From Bacteroidota bacterium (lineage in GTDB: Bacteria > Bacteroidota > Bacteroidia > Flavobacteriales > Weeksellaceae), in contig JAEWIR010000022.1 of assembly GCA_023386965.1 (NCBI GenBank), positions 1-23,333 of the forward strand: a stretch of DNA of 23,333 nucleotides, given 5' to 3'. The notes below the pieces were generated by a model, which did not search any database, had not been told where the DNA came from, and saw nothing but the letters and a program-made list of their open reading frames with translations. Positions 1 through 7,027 of the stretch are shown here, piece by piece. Made by a program: the position numbers and the translations under genes. Each line of letters opens with the position of its first letter. Position 1 is the first letter of the stretch.

Positions 1-338
1 AGTACGAACTTCGCACCATACGATGACATGAGTTTCCGCCGTTCCACACTCATGCTTTCAGGCATTACAAGCACCAGTTGATAACCCTTCACCGCACAAA
101 CCATTGCCAGTCCCACTCCCGTATTTCCGGAGGTAGGTTCTACAATGAGGGTGTCCTTTGTTATTTTACCTTCCCTCTCGGCGTTCTCAATCATCGCCAG
201 AGCGATCCGGTCCTTTATGCTGCCGCCCGGATTCTGCCTTTCAAGCTTCATCCAAACTTCGGCCCTGTTGTCAAAAATAGTGTTAAGCCTTATCGTTGGT
301 GTATTTCCGATGGCTTGCAGTACATTATTCAGTTTCAT
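1..338 (-). CDS. cysM: Cysteine synthase (O-acetylserine sulfhydrylase), N-terminal part, cut by window edge
   Basis: This PLP enzyme would replace the acetyl group of O-acetylserine with sulfide to give L-cysteine in the cytosol. About 112 residues are visible, against roughly 290-300 for the family; the C-terminus lies beyond base 1. The N-terminus reads MKLNNVLQAIGNTPTIRLN. The PLP lysine is K42 in GSIKDR, and the substrate loop TSGNTG lies at 69-74. The start is the ATG at 338-336, the only one giving the normal N-terminus. It sits 45 bases downstream of cysE on the same strand, so the two form an acetylserine-to-cysteine operon. CysK and CysM cannot be separated with certainty from the N-terminal third; I use cysM because the GSIKDR context looks CysM-like. 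Confidence 0.9.
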   Translation of the reverse strand, partial: MKLNNVLQAIGNTPTIRLNTIFDNRAEVWMKLERQNPGGSIKDRIALAMIENAEREGKITKDTLIVEPTSGNTGVGLAMVCAVKGYQLVLVMPESMSVERRKLMSSYGAKFV

Positions 339-383
339 ACTATTGCTGTTTTGTTTTATTTATTAAAAATGTTAATCATTCTG

Positions 384-1199
384 TTAAATAATGAAATTGA
401 TAGGTTCATTTACAGGTAATTTGTTGCGCACGGTTACAAGTCCTTTGTGAAACACTACCGAGTTGGGCGCTACACTTTCAGTAATCCATACATTTCCGCC
501 TATGAGCGAATCTTTTCCGATGACTGTTTGCCCGCCAAGAATCGTGGCATTGGCATAGATAACTACATTATCTTCTATGCTCGGGTGTCTTTTCCTGTTC
601 TGAAGCTCTTTTGTTACAGACAGTGCACCCAAAGTGACTCCCTGGTAAAGTTTTACATTGTCTCCAATTACCGCGGTTTCGCCAATGACGATTCCGGTGC
701 CGTGATCGATGAAAAAATTTCTTCCAATACGTGCGCCGGGGTGGATATCAATACCGGTTTTACTGTGTGCATATTCGGTCCAGATCCGTGGGATAAGCGG
801 CACCCCATTTTTCACCAGTTCATGAGCCAGACGGTACACGGCTATCGCGAAGAAACCCGGATAGGAAAACTTTACTTCCTCTACGCTTTGTGCCGCGGGG
901 TCATTTTCGAAAATAAAGCGCGCATCATCCTCTAAAGCCTGGTAAATTTGAGGGAAAGCGTCAAAGAAAAACGTGGTGTCATGGCTGTTGCTGCCGTTGC
1001 TGGCTGAAATTAAAATTTCCTCAAAATGTGTTTTAAAGCGTTCCAGCCGCTTTTCTATTTCTGAAAGCTGTGCGCAGCTGTTGTGTTCCAGATAGAATAT
1101 GAAGCGGAACAGACTGTCTATGAATTCTTCAGTCTTCTTTTTGTCAATATTGAATTTCCGCGCGGAATAACCGGCATGCAGCTGTTTTGCGAAACTCAT
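384..1199 (-). CDS. cysE: Serine O-acetyltransferase
   Basis: It acetylates L-serine with acetyl-CoA to give O-acetylserine, the first committed step of cysteine synthesis. The protein has 271 residues. The N-terminal half is helical, and the C-terminal half is a left-handed beta helix of hexapeptide repeats, with HSKTGIDIHPGARIG, FFIDHGTGIVIGE and YQGVTLG in the family's usual order. The histidines in DHGTG and in KRHPS correspond to the two conserved active-site histidines. It lies just upstream of cysM in an apparent two-gene operon. A near-perfect promoter -7 element lies only about 20 bases before the start, so the leader would be very short. The family and the operon both agree with the call. 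Confidence 0.95.
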   Translation of the reverse strand: MSFAKQLHAGYSARKFNIDKKKTEEFIDSLFRFIFYLEHNSCAQLSEIEKRLERFKTHFEEILISASNGSNSHDTTFFFDAFPQIYQALEDDARFIFENDPAAQSVEEVKFSYPGFFAIAVYRLAHELVKNGVPLIPRIWTEYAHSKTGIDIHPGARIGRNFFIDHGTGIVIGETAVIGDNVKLYQGVTLGALSVTKELQNRKRHPSIEDNVVIYANATILGGQTVIGKDSLIGGNVWITESVAPNSVVFHKGLVTVRNKLPVNEPINFII

Positions 1200-1219
1200 T
1201 GTTTTTATGGATTTTTAGC

Positions 1220-1227
1220 CAAATGTA
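1220..1227 (-). promoter_or_regulatory. Promoter -7 element for cysE-cysM (TACATTTG)
   Basis: On the minus strand the sequence reads TACATTTG, a full match to the Bacteroidota TAnnTTTG element. A TTTG lies upstream at 1246-1243, but the 15-base spacing is shorter than the usual 19-20, so the -33 element is uncertain. A direct repeat overlaps this upstream position. Confidence 0.55.
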
Positions 1228-1243
1228 ATACAAGAATGCCTCC

Positions 1244-1281
1244 AAAGACCTTGATGCATGTTAAGTAAAGACCTTTGATCC
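1244..1281. repeat. Direct repeat in the cysE-mdh intergenic region, possible operator
   Basis: AAAGACCTTGATGC starts at 1244 and AAAGACCTTTGATC starts at 1267, so the copies begin 23 bases apart, about two helical turns. The second copy is also nearly palindromic (AAAGACCTTT). Both lie upstream of the cysE -7 element, over and behind the expected -33 position, which fits a regulator site. That role is an inference. Confidence 0.4.
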
Positions 1282-1314
1282 ATAAATAATAAAGTATAAA
1301 ATAACGGGGTAAAG

Positions 1315-1345
1315 TTGGTCACCGCAGGTGAATTTCATAAATTTG
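1315..1345 (+). promoter_or_regulatory. Promoter for mdh (TTG - 20 bases - TAaaTTTG)
   Basis: TTG at 1315-1317 and TAAATTTG at 1338-1345 are separated by 20 bases, which matches the Bacteroidota primary sigma-factor consensus. Transcription would begin near 1352, giving a leader of about 67 bases before mdh. Confidence 0.6.
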
Positions 1346-1418
1346 TGCGACTTTTAGATGGCCGGAGTTCGTGTTTATGCCCCACCATATGAATGAGAAA
1401 AATTAACAAAAAAATATT

Positions 1419-2345
1419 ATGAAAGTAACCGTAGTAGGAGCAGGAGCAGTAGGCGCAAGTTGCGCAGAATATATTGCTATGAAAAATTTTGCTTCAGAAG
1501 TAGTTTTAGTAGACATTAAGGAAGGTTTTGCCGAAGGAAAGGCTATGGACCTTATGCAGACAGCCTCCCTTAATGGTTTTGATACGAAAGTAAGCGGAAC
1601 TACAGGCGATTACAGCAAAACTGCCGGATCTACGGTAGCTGTGATCACTTCCGGAATTCCGAGAAAACCCGGTATGACAAGGGAAGAACTTATCGGCATC
1701 AATGCAGGTATTGTGAAAGAAGTTACCGCTAATCTTGTGAAGCATTCTCCCGAGGTGATTATCATCGTTGTTTCCAATCCTATGGATACCATGACATATT
1801 TAGTACATAAGACATCAGGACTTCCAAAGAACAAGATCATCGGTATGGGCGGAGCGTTGGATTCCGCACGTTTCAAATACAGACTGGCTGAGGCTTTGGA
1901 TTGCCCGATTTCTGACGTAGACGGTATGGTGATCGCTGCTCACAGTGATACCGGAATGCTTCCGTTAATTAGCAAGGCAACAAGAAATGGTGTTCCTGTT
2001 TCTGAGTTCCTGGATTCTGACAAACAGGCTTATGTTGAAGAAGAAACCAAAGTAGGCGGCGCCACACTCACCAAACTCTTGGGAACATCAGCTTGGTATG
2101 CACCGGGTGCTGCAGTTTCGGTACTTGTTCAATCAATCCTTTGCGACCAGAAAAAGATGATACCGTGCTCACTGATGCTGGACGGCGAATATGGTGAGTC
2201 TGATATCTGCCTGGGCGTTCCTGCAATAATCGGTAAAAACGGTGTTGAAAAAATTGTAGACATCTCCTTAACAGAAGAGGAAAAAGAAAAATTCGCTACA
2301 GCTGCAAAAGCCGTAAGAGAAGTAAACGGGGATTTGAAATTCTAA
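1419..2345 (+). CDS. mdh: Malate dehydrogenase (NAD-dependent)
   Basis: It interconverts malate and oxaloacetate with NAD in the TCA cycle, in the cytosol. The protein has 308 residues, close to the roughly 310 of LDH-like bacterial malate dehydrogenases. The Rossmann GAGAVG is at 7-12 and the NAD ribose-binding aspartate is D32. The substrate arginines R82 and R88 are in IPRKPGMTR, where a lactate dehydrogenase would carry glutamine instead of the first arginine. N120 is in VVSNPMD, D148 and R151 are in LDSARF, and the catalytic H175 is in AAHSDTG. The start is preceded by an A-rich stretch rather than a Shine-Dalgarno site. It has its own promoter and terminator, so it is monocistronic. Confidence 0.96.
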   Translation: MKVTVVGAGAVGASCAEYIAMKNFASEVVLVDIKEGFAEGKAMDLMQTASLNGFDTKVSGTTGDYSKTAGSTVAVITSGIPRKPGMTREELIGINAGIVKEVTANLVKHSPEVIIIVVSNPMDTMTYLVHKTSGLPKNKIIGMGGALDSARFKYRLAEALDCPISDVDGMVIAAHSDTGMLPLISKATRNGVPVSEFLDSDKQAYVEEETKVGGATLTKLLGTSAWYAPGAAVSVLVQSILCDQKKMIPCSLMLDGEYGESDICLGVPAIIGKNGVEKIVDISLTEEEKEKFATAAKAVREVNGDLKF

Positions 2346-2370
2346 TTAACCGTAATAACTGTTTAAAAAT

Positions 2371-2400
2371 AGCCTTCCCGCACATTGGGAAGGCTTTTTT
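2371..2400 (+). terminator. Rho-independent terminator after mdh, probably bidirectional
   Basis: AGCCTTCCC (2371-2379) pairs with GGGAAGGCT (2387-2395) around a 7-base loop, followed by T2395-T2400. On the opposite strand the hairpin is followed by ATTTTT, so it can also end the convergent transcript from the gene at 2415-4061. Confidence 0.9.
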
Positions 2401-2414
2401 ACTTACCAATTCTT

Positions 2415-4061
2415 TTAATAGGGAATGATGTTGACCGTAACTTCCACCTGCGAATTTCCCTCGTTGAAAAATAAGGTTTTCTCAAGAATACCTTCCTGAA
2501 TGAGTTCACGAACTGTTTTGTCGAAACTGTCACTTCGCTTCCCCAACGGACCTGTGAGACCATCTCCATTACTTCCGGTTGGATAAATTTTTATCCTGTA
2601 GTGAAGATTGTCCACCGCGAGGCTAACGGGCTTACAGTTCAGCACGGACGAGGAATGATCCAGGGTTGCTCCCGGCTTCAGCACCAAAGGTTGTTCTCCA
2701 TCGGTAAAACGGATTCTGGTGGTAGGAGGATTAATTGATTGCAGATAAGAAGGCATTTCCTTGCCGTCTGCCAGCATCACCCGGTTTTTGTCGTTATAGA
2801 TATAGATGCAAATGCAGCCGGAAAGCTGTTCGTAAGAAAGCACAGAATCTTCGGCAGGGAGCAAGGTAATGGATTTTATTGAGACACGGATCTTGCGGCT
2901 TCCCAGACCGTTTTTTTGCCTGATGAAAACCTCAGTCTTCAGGCACACCGGCTTTCCCTGCAGATCAGATATTCTAAATGAGACAGGAACAGGCGGGAGT
3001 TCATGGAAGGATGTATAAAAGTACTCGTCAACTGCTGCTTTTGCTTTTCTGGCATCGGTTTCCATATATGCGGGTTTACCGGCGGCTTTTACATGAAGTG
3101 AAAGCTGTTTGAGAAGGTTGGAATCCTCAGGTTCTGAAGAAATAGCGGAACAGAATTTCTCCCAGTTCAAAGTTCCGGTAGGGGATATTCCGAATTTATC
3201 CAGTCTTATATGGGATTCAAAGATGAGAAGAAGTTGGCGACCGTATTCCACCTCCTCAATATAGAAGCTGTCGGCGCGTGACTGTATTTTCTCCGAGGGG
3301 AAATCCAGCGATGGCTGTCCGCTGATATTCAAATAATTCTGTCTGAAGAAGAACATGTAGAAGTATTTCGCCGCTGATGCGGTTGAAACGGTGCTTTTTG
3401 CATCAGTTGCGTCCATAAAAAACGAAGAGGGTAAAGTCTTAAGTTTCAGGAAATCCACCGTTGTGCTTTCTGCACTTTGCAATTGCTTTTCCGGTACGTC
3501 ATCAAATTCAGACAACTTGATCAGCTGTGCAATGGCGGCTCTTACTTCTTCCCGGAAGTTGTTTCCGTTTATCTGAACAATTTTTCTTTCTGCAATTTTG
3601 CTGTTGGTGGTGCGGCTTGCCCGTAAAGTGACTGTTTTAGGCTCTGTAATTTCGGGAAATTCTATCCTGCCGTGTTCCAGAAGTTCATTTCCGCTGAAAA
3701 GTGTTCCGGGAATGAGGTTTGCGCCATCTACAGGATCGGAAATGACAACGGGATTTTCAAGTTTTGTTCCGCCGGCCTCTTCCTCACTGTAATGCATCTT
3801 CTCATTAAGGAATTTGATCTTCGATTTCAAAGAGTCAGTGGGCTGCAGAAACTGTGTAGTAAACTGCATCCGGACCTTGTTTCCGCTCCGCATGGCCAAA
3901 GTCTTTATTTTAGTGCAGCTGACTTTGCTTCCTGATTTGGCCTCTTTTTTAGTTGCTGAAGCACGTATATGTTCCTGTTTTATAGTGGTCTTTCGTTTCT
4001 GTGAAACTTCCGGATCGGGTTCGGTGCCGGCTCCTTCCAAGATTTGGTTTTTTTTCATCAT
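2415..4061 (-). CDS. Thiol-activated cytolysin / CDC-like family protein without signal peptide
   Basis: 548 residues. I place it in the cholesterol-dependent cytolysin superfamily from several segments in the order seen in perfringolysin. These are VDGANLIPGTLF near 111-122 (cytolysin VNDRTYPGAL), KYFYMFFF near 232 (cytolysin KQIFYTVS), VEYGRQLLLIFES at 271-283 (cytolysin VAYGRTIYVKLET), HVKAAGKP near 323-330 (cytolysin VVLGGDA), and PVPVSFRISDLQGKPV at 357-372 (cytolysin YPISYTSVFLKDN). No undecapeptide resembling ECTGLAWEWWR is present, though the C-terminal 100 residues look beta-rich like domain 4. There is no signal peptide. Residues 1-65 are polar and lysine-rich, and a TAG stop lies two codons upstream of the start, so no longer N-terminus is possible. 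Known family members are secreted oligomeric pore formers; pore formation by this protein is an inference. It is transcribed alone. Confidence 0.8.
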   Translation of the reverse strand: MMKKNQILEGAGTEPDPEVSQKRKTTIKQEHIRASATKKEAKSGSKVSCTKIKTLAMRSGNKVRMQFTTQFLQPTDSLKSKIKFLNEKMHYSEEEAGGTKLENPVVISDPVDGANLIPGTLFSGNELLEHGRIEFPEITEPKTVTLRASRTTNSKIAERKIVQINGNNFREEVRAAIAQLIKLSEFDDVPEKQLQSAESTTVDFLKLKTLPSSFFMDATDAKSTVSTASAAKYFYMFFFRQNYLNISGQPSLDFPSEKIQSRADSFYIEEVEYGRQLLLIFESHIRLDKFGISPTGTLNWEKFCSAISSEPEDSNLLKQLSLHVKAAGKPAYMETDARKAKAAVDEYFYTSFHELPPVPVSFRISDLQGKPVCLKTEVFIRQKNGLGSRKIRVSIKSITLLPAEDSVLSYEQLSGCICIYIYNDKNRVMLADGKEMPSYLQSINPPTTRIRFTDGEQPLVLKPGATLDHSSSVLNCKPVSLAVDNLHYRIKIYPTGSNGDGLTGPLGKRSDSFDKTVRELIQEGILEKTLFFNEGNSQVEVTVNIIPY

Positions 4062-4257
4062 TTTCTATTTCTTAATTTTTTATTCAGAATATGGCTGATG
4101 TTGCGCACACCCATCCTAAAACCCCACCGGTTGCCCAATTTGAATCAAAGAAAAATATGCGTAATGAGGTTAAAAGTAAATAAAAATTACAGGGCAAAAA
4201 CCTGTTTATGGTGAAACTTTTACCTAAAACATCGAAATACCGTTTATATGCGATAAT

Positions 4258-4308
4258 GGTGATTAGGAGGTTTTTACTAGCTGATTTTCACCCTTATCAC
4301 CTTTTTTT
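4258..4308 (+). terminator. Terminator-like hairpin with no assigned gene upstream
   Basis: GGTGATTAGG (4258-4267) pairs with CCTTATCACC (4292-4301) with one mismatch around a long AT-rich loop, followed by seven T at 4302-4308. It reads as a plus-strand intrinsic terminator, but the nearest upstream plus-strand gene, mdh, already has one. It lies before the pafA promoter. Confidence 0.4.
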
Positions 4309-4405
4309 GGGAGGTTTGGAACTCGCTTTTGTTGCCAGGGTATTTTGACGTGGATCCTTAACAATTTGTTATCTCTTCCTAATGAGTTTCCGGCGCAAAG
4401 GTTCT

Positions 4406-4413
4406 TATCTTTG
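4406..4413 (+). promoter_or_regulatory. Promoter -7 element for pafA (TATCTTTG)
   Basis: A full match to TAnnTTTG, 24 bases before the ATG at 4438. No clear TTG lies at the expected -33 distance. Its position argues against any start codon upstream of 4438. Confidence 0.5.
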
Positions 4414-4437
4414 CAGCCTAATACAATTCAAAATTTC

Positions 4438-6081
4438 ATGAAAAAAATTAGTGCTGTTGTCCTTGTTTTTGTCTCTGTATTCACGTTAAACGCGCAGAAG
4501 CCGAAGAATGTGGAAAGCGGGAAACCCAAATTGGTAGTGGGAATCGTTGTAGATCAGATGCGGTGGGATTTTCTCTACCGATATGAATCGAAATACGGCA
4601 ACGGAGGATTCAAACGTCTGATGAATGAAGGCTATAATCTTAATAATGTAATGATCAATTATGTTCCTACGGTTACAGCATTGGGACATACCTCCATCTA
4701 TACAGGTTCGGTGCCCTCCATTCACGGCATAGCAGGAAATGACTGGACAGACCGTGAAACGGGAAAAAATGTGTATTGTACCACAGATAATTCAGTAAAA
4801 GGAGTTGGTGCCAGCACCGAGAGAATCGGCGCACACTCCCCACATCAGCTCTGGAGTACTACGATTACCGACCAGTTAGGAATAGCAACCAACTTCAGGT
4901 CTAAGGTGGTGGGGGTGTCACTGAAGGACAGGGCCTCCATTCTGCCCGCCGGGCATAATCCAACGGGCGCATTTTGGTACGATGAAGGCACGGGCCATTT
5001 TGTTACGAGTTCCTATTATATGAATGAGTTGCCACAGTGGCTGAAGGATTTCAATGCCCAGAACTGGGGCGCAAAACTCGTTGCAAACGGTTGGGATACA
5101 TCACTTCCTATAACTCAGTACACAGAAAGTACAGCCGATGATGTTCCGTGGGAGCAACTCCTGGGCAGTGCAAAGACTCCAACTTTTCCTTACACTAACC
5201 TGGCAGCCGATTTTGCCGCTAAGAAGGGAATTATCCGCACTACACCGTTTGGGAACACACTTACCCTTAAGGTGGCTGAAGCCGCATTGGATGCTTACCG
5301 CATGGGCCGCAATCAGGAAACCGATTTCCTGGCAGTCAATATCGCATCCACGGATTATGTGGGACATTCCTTTGGTCCCAACTCCATTGAAATTCAGGAT
5401 ACTTACCTGAGATTGGATAAAGACCTTGAAAATTTCTTCACGATGCTGGACAAAAAAGTGGGAAAGGATAATTATCTGGTTTTCCTTTCGGCAGATCATG
5501 GCGGGGCACACGCAATGGGCTATATGGAAGCGAACAAGATGCTTACAGGACTTTTTGACGATGGCTTACAGAAGAATCTGGAAGAAGAACTTAAAGCGAA
5601 GTACACACACGAAAAACTGATCTGGGCCATAGACAATTATCAGATTTACCTGAATCAACAGCTTATCCGTGAGCATAAACTGGATGCCGAAGACATCAAA
5701 CAAAATATAATCAACCGTCTGAATAGGGATCCCCGTGTACTTTATGCGGTAGATTTGGCTAAAGTAGGTTCGGCGGCCATCCCAGAACCCATTAAATCGA
5801 GGATTATCAACGGTTATAACTGGCAGCGCAGCGGCGATATCCAGATTATTTCGCACGACGGTATGCTGCCCAATTACGCCAAGAAAGGGACCACCCACAG
5901 CGTATGGAATTCCTATGACGCGCATATTCCGTTGATCTTTATGGGTAAGGGGGTGAAGAAAGGACAGAGTACAAAACCCTACCACATGACGGATATTGCT
6001 CCTACACTGGCGCAGATTCTGAAAATCGAGAATCCAAGCGGGAACATTGGAGAACCTATTTCTGAGGTGATTGGCAACTAA
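4438..6081 (+). CDS. pafA: Alkaline phosphatase, PafA type
   Basis: Exported zinc-dependent phosphomonoesterase that frees phosphate from organic phosphates. The protein has 547 residues with a signal peptide (KK, hydrophobic 4-17, likely cut after LNAQ at 20). By comparison with the characterised Elizabethkingia PafA, every active-site residue is present, shifted by one position: D39, nucleophile T80, N101, K163 and R165, D306 and H310, D353 and H354, and H487. Motifs seen are VVDQMRWDF, TVTALGHTSIYTGSVPSIHG, LKDRASILPAGH, STDYVGHSFGP, SADHGG and TTHSVWN. I chose the ATG at 4438 because it begins the signal peptide and follows the promoter; the frame extends upstream to a TTG at 4345, inside the promoter region. 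A strong terminator follows. Confidence 0.95.
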   Translation: MKKISAVVLVFVSVFTLNAQKPKNVESGKPKLVVGIVVDQMRWDFLYRYESKYGNGGFKRLMNEGYNLNNVMINYVPTVTALGHTSIYTGSVPSIHGIAGNDWTDRETGKNVYCTTDNSVKGVGASTERIGAHSPHQLWSTTITDQLGIATNFRSKVVGVSLKDRASILPAGHNPTGAFWYDEGTGHFVTSSYYMNELPQWLKDFNAQNWGAKLVANGWDTSLPITQYTESTADDVPWEQLLGSAKTPTFPYTNLAADFAAKKGIIRTTPFGNTLTLKVAEAALDAYRMGRNQETDFLAVNIASTDYVGHSFGPNSIEIQDTYLRLDKDLENFFTMLDKKVGKDNYLVFLSADHGGAHAMGYMEANKMLTGLFDDGLQKNLEEELKAKYTHEKLIWAIDNYQIYLNQQLIREHKLDAEDIKQNIINRLNRDPRVLYAVDLAKVGSAAIPEPIKSRIINGYNWQRSGDIQIISHDGMLPNYAKKGTTHSVWNSYDAHIPLIFMGKGVKKGQSTKPYHMTDIAPTLAQILKIENPSGNIGEPISEVIGN

Positions 6082-6105
6082 TCACGGTCTGTACATCTTA
6101 AACAC

Positions 6106-6134
6106 AGAACGCGCCTGCCGGCGCGTTCTTTTTT
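6106..6134 (+). terminator. Rho-independent terminator after pafA
   Basis: A perfect 10-base-pair GC-rich stem, AGAACGCGCC (6106-6115) with GGCGCGTTCT (6120-6129), a 4-base loop and T6129-T6134. It lies between pafA and the convergent barstar gene. Confidence 0.93.
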
Positions 6135-6147
6135 ATAATTAAGCAGC

Positions 6148-6432
6148 TCAGTCCTCCTCATACTGCTCCAGATAATAGGAGAAACCAAAGTCTTCAACTT
6201 CATCTTCAGCATCTTCCATAGTCAGAAGCAGGTCTTCAAAAGTTTCCAGCTGATCTACGGTCATATTCACAAACTCCAGATGTACAGGCTGTTCCGCCTG
6301 GCCGGTTATGAAATCATAAAAAGCATCCAGGTTGTCGCCAAAATCTGCCGGGACCGCCATTTTTTCTTTTACCTGAGCATAAAAATCCTCAAAATCACCA
6401 ATATCGCTAAAGTCAATATGGACCGTTTTCAT
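6148..6432 (-). CDS. Barstar-family ribonuclease inhibitor
   Basis: Cytosolic inhibitor expected to bind and block the barnase-type enzyme encoded just upstream. It has 94 residues from the chosen start. The core MAVPADFGDNLDAFYDFITG aligns with barstar LALPEYYGENLDALWDCLTG, keeping the two aspartates equivalent to D35 and D39 that contact the nuclease active site; barstar W38 is a tyrosine here and Y29 an aspartate. The C-terminal half is very acidic, as expected for a mimic of RNA. I prefer the ATG at 6432 because AGGAG lies 9 bases before it. The ATG at 6441 would add three residues but directly abuts that AGGAG. The ribonuclease stop is 40 bases upstream, so the pair is probably co-transcribed. 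Confidence 0.88.
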   Translation of the reverse strand: MKTVHIDFSDIGDFEDFYAQVKEKMAVPADFGDNLDAFYDFITGQAEQPVHLEFVNMTVDQLETFEDLLLTMEDAEDEVEDFGFSYYLEQYEED

Positions 6433-6472
6433 ATTTTCCATCTCCTGATTTTCTATTTTTTAATCTTAATAA

Positions 6473-6958
6473 TCACTGTTTCTTAAATGTTTTGTAATGG
6501 TCGGTAGTTAACCAGACCTCACCCTCTTCAGTATAAACGATCCGGTGGCTGTTTCTGTTACCGCAACTGTAATTGACATCTGCTTCAAAGTACTGTTTAC
6601 CCTGGGGAAGTTGCTTTTCCCTGTTTCCGAACTTATCGCCTCCAATTGCTTTTCCCGGCAGTACCTTACAAAGGTTTCCTTCCGAAGGTATCCAGCCCAA
6701 AGCCCGCGCTTCACTTTTCGTTAAATAGAAATCCGGCAGTTCCTTATTGGTTTTTACATAACTGGTTACCCTGCCGGCTTCAGTAAGTGCATCAACATTT
6801 TCCCGTGCAGGGTTCTGACCGCTTTGTATTTCAGTCTGTGAAACTGAAGCACTCTTATCGCTTTCGACCTTATCTTCATTTAAATAATATAGGATCAGGT
6901 AAGCACTCAGCAGTCCGATAATGAAGATAAGGAATAGTTTTAGTTGATCTTTCCGCAT
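6473..6958 (-). CDS. Barnase-family ribonuclease with N-terminal membrane segment
   Basis: Endoribonuclease of the microbial N1/T1 group, 161 residues. Residues 1-6 are charged, 7-26 form one hydrophobic segment, 30-60 are a polar linker, and about 62-161 are the nuclease domain. Aligned with barnase, all four catalytic residues are kept: E125 (E73) in FEADVN, R135 (R83) and R139 (R87) in NRNSHRIVY, and H154 (H102) in TTDHYKTF. LTKSEARALGW and GKAIGGDKFGNRE are also typical. The hydrophobic segment has no obvious cleavage site or lipobox, so it may be a membrane anchor or an uncleaved signal. C97 and C132 occur where barnase has A43 and S80 and could form a disulfide after export. The inhibitor gene follows. 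The role could be antibacterial, nutritional RNA use or stress; the sequence does not decide. Confidence 0.92.
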   Translation of the reverse strand: MRKDQLKLFLIFIIGLLSAYLILYYLNEDKVESDKSASVSQTEIQSGQNPARENVDALTEAGRVTSYVKTNKELPDFYLTKSEARALGWIPSEGNLCKVLPGKAIGGDKFGNREKQLPQGKQYFEADVNYSCGNRNSHRIVYTEEGEVWLTTDHYKTFKKQ

Positions 6959-7027
6959 AAACAGTAGCCGCAGACGTAAATTTGATCTGTCTTATTTATC
7001 TTTTAAATAGTTAGATATGTGAGCATT

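Larger units (their letters stand above)
4062..4437. other. Intergenic region of 376 bases between the CDC-like gene and pafA
   Basis: It separates two divergent genes and must hold both promoters. The pafA promoter is at its right end. On the minus strand, TTTCTTTG near 4150 is one base from the -7 consensus and could serve the CDC-like gene. A terminator-like hairpin is at 4258-4308. I see no convincing protein-coding sequence. Confidence 0.5.

Noticed and set aside
447..935. A 162-codon plus-strand open frame
   Set aside because: It is antisense to cysE, which has full family motifs. The frame shows no recognisable domain and no promoter.
1419..2345. Possible lactate rather than malate dehydrogenase
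   Set aside because: The substrate loop carries arginine in IPRKPGMTR, the malate-dehydrogenase form.
3391..4098. Several overlapping plus-strand open frames opposite the CDC-like gene
   Set aside because: Short, without family features, and explained by the opposite-strand gene.
5101..5985. Minus-strand frames of about 136-139 codons inside pafA
   Set aside because: Antisense to a gene with a complete active site; no motifs.
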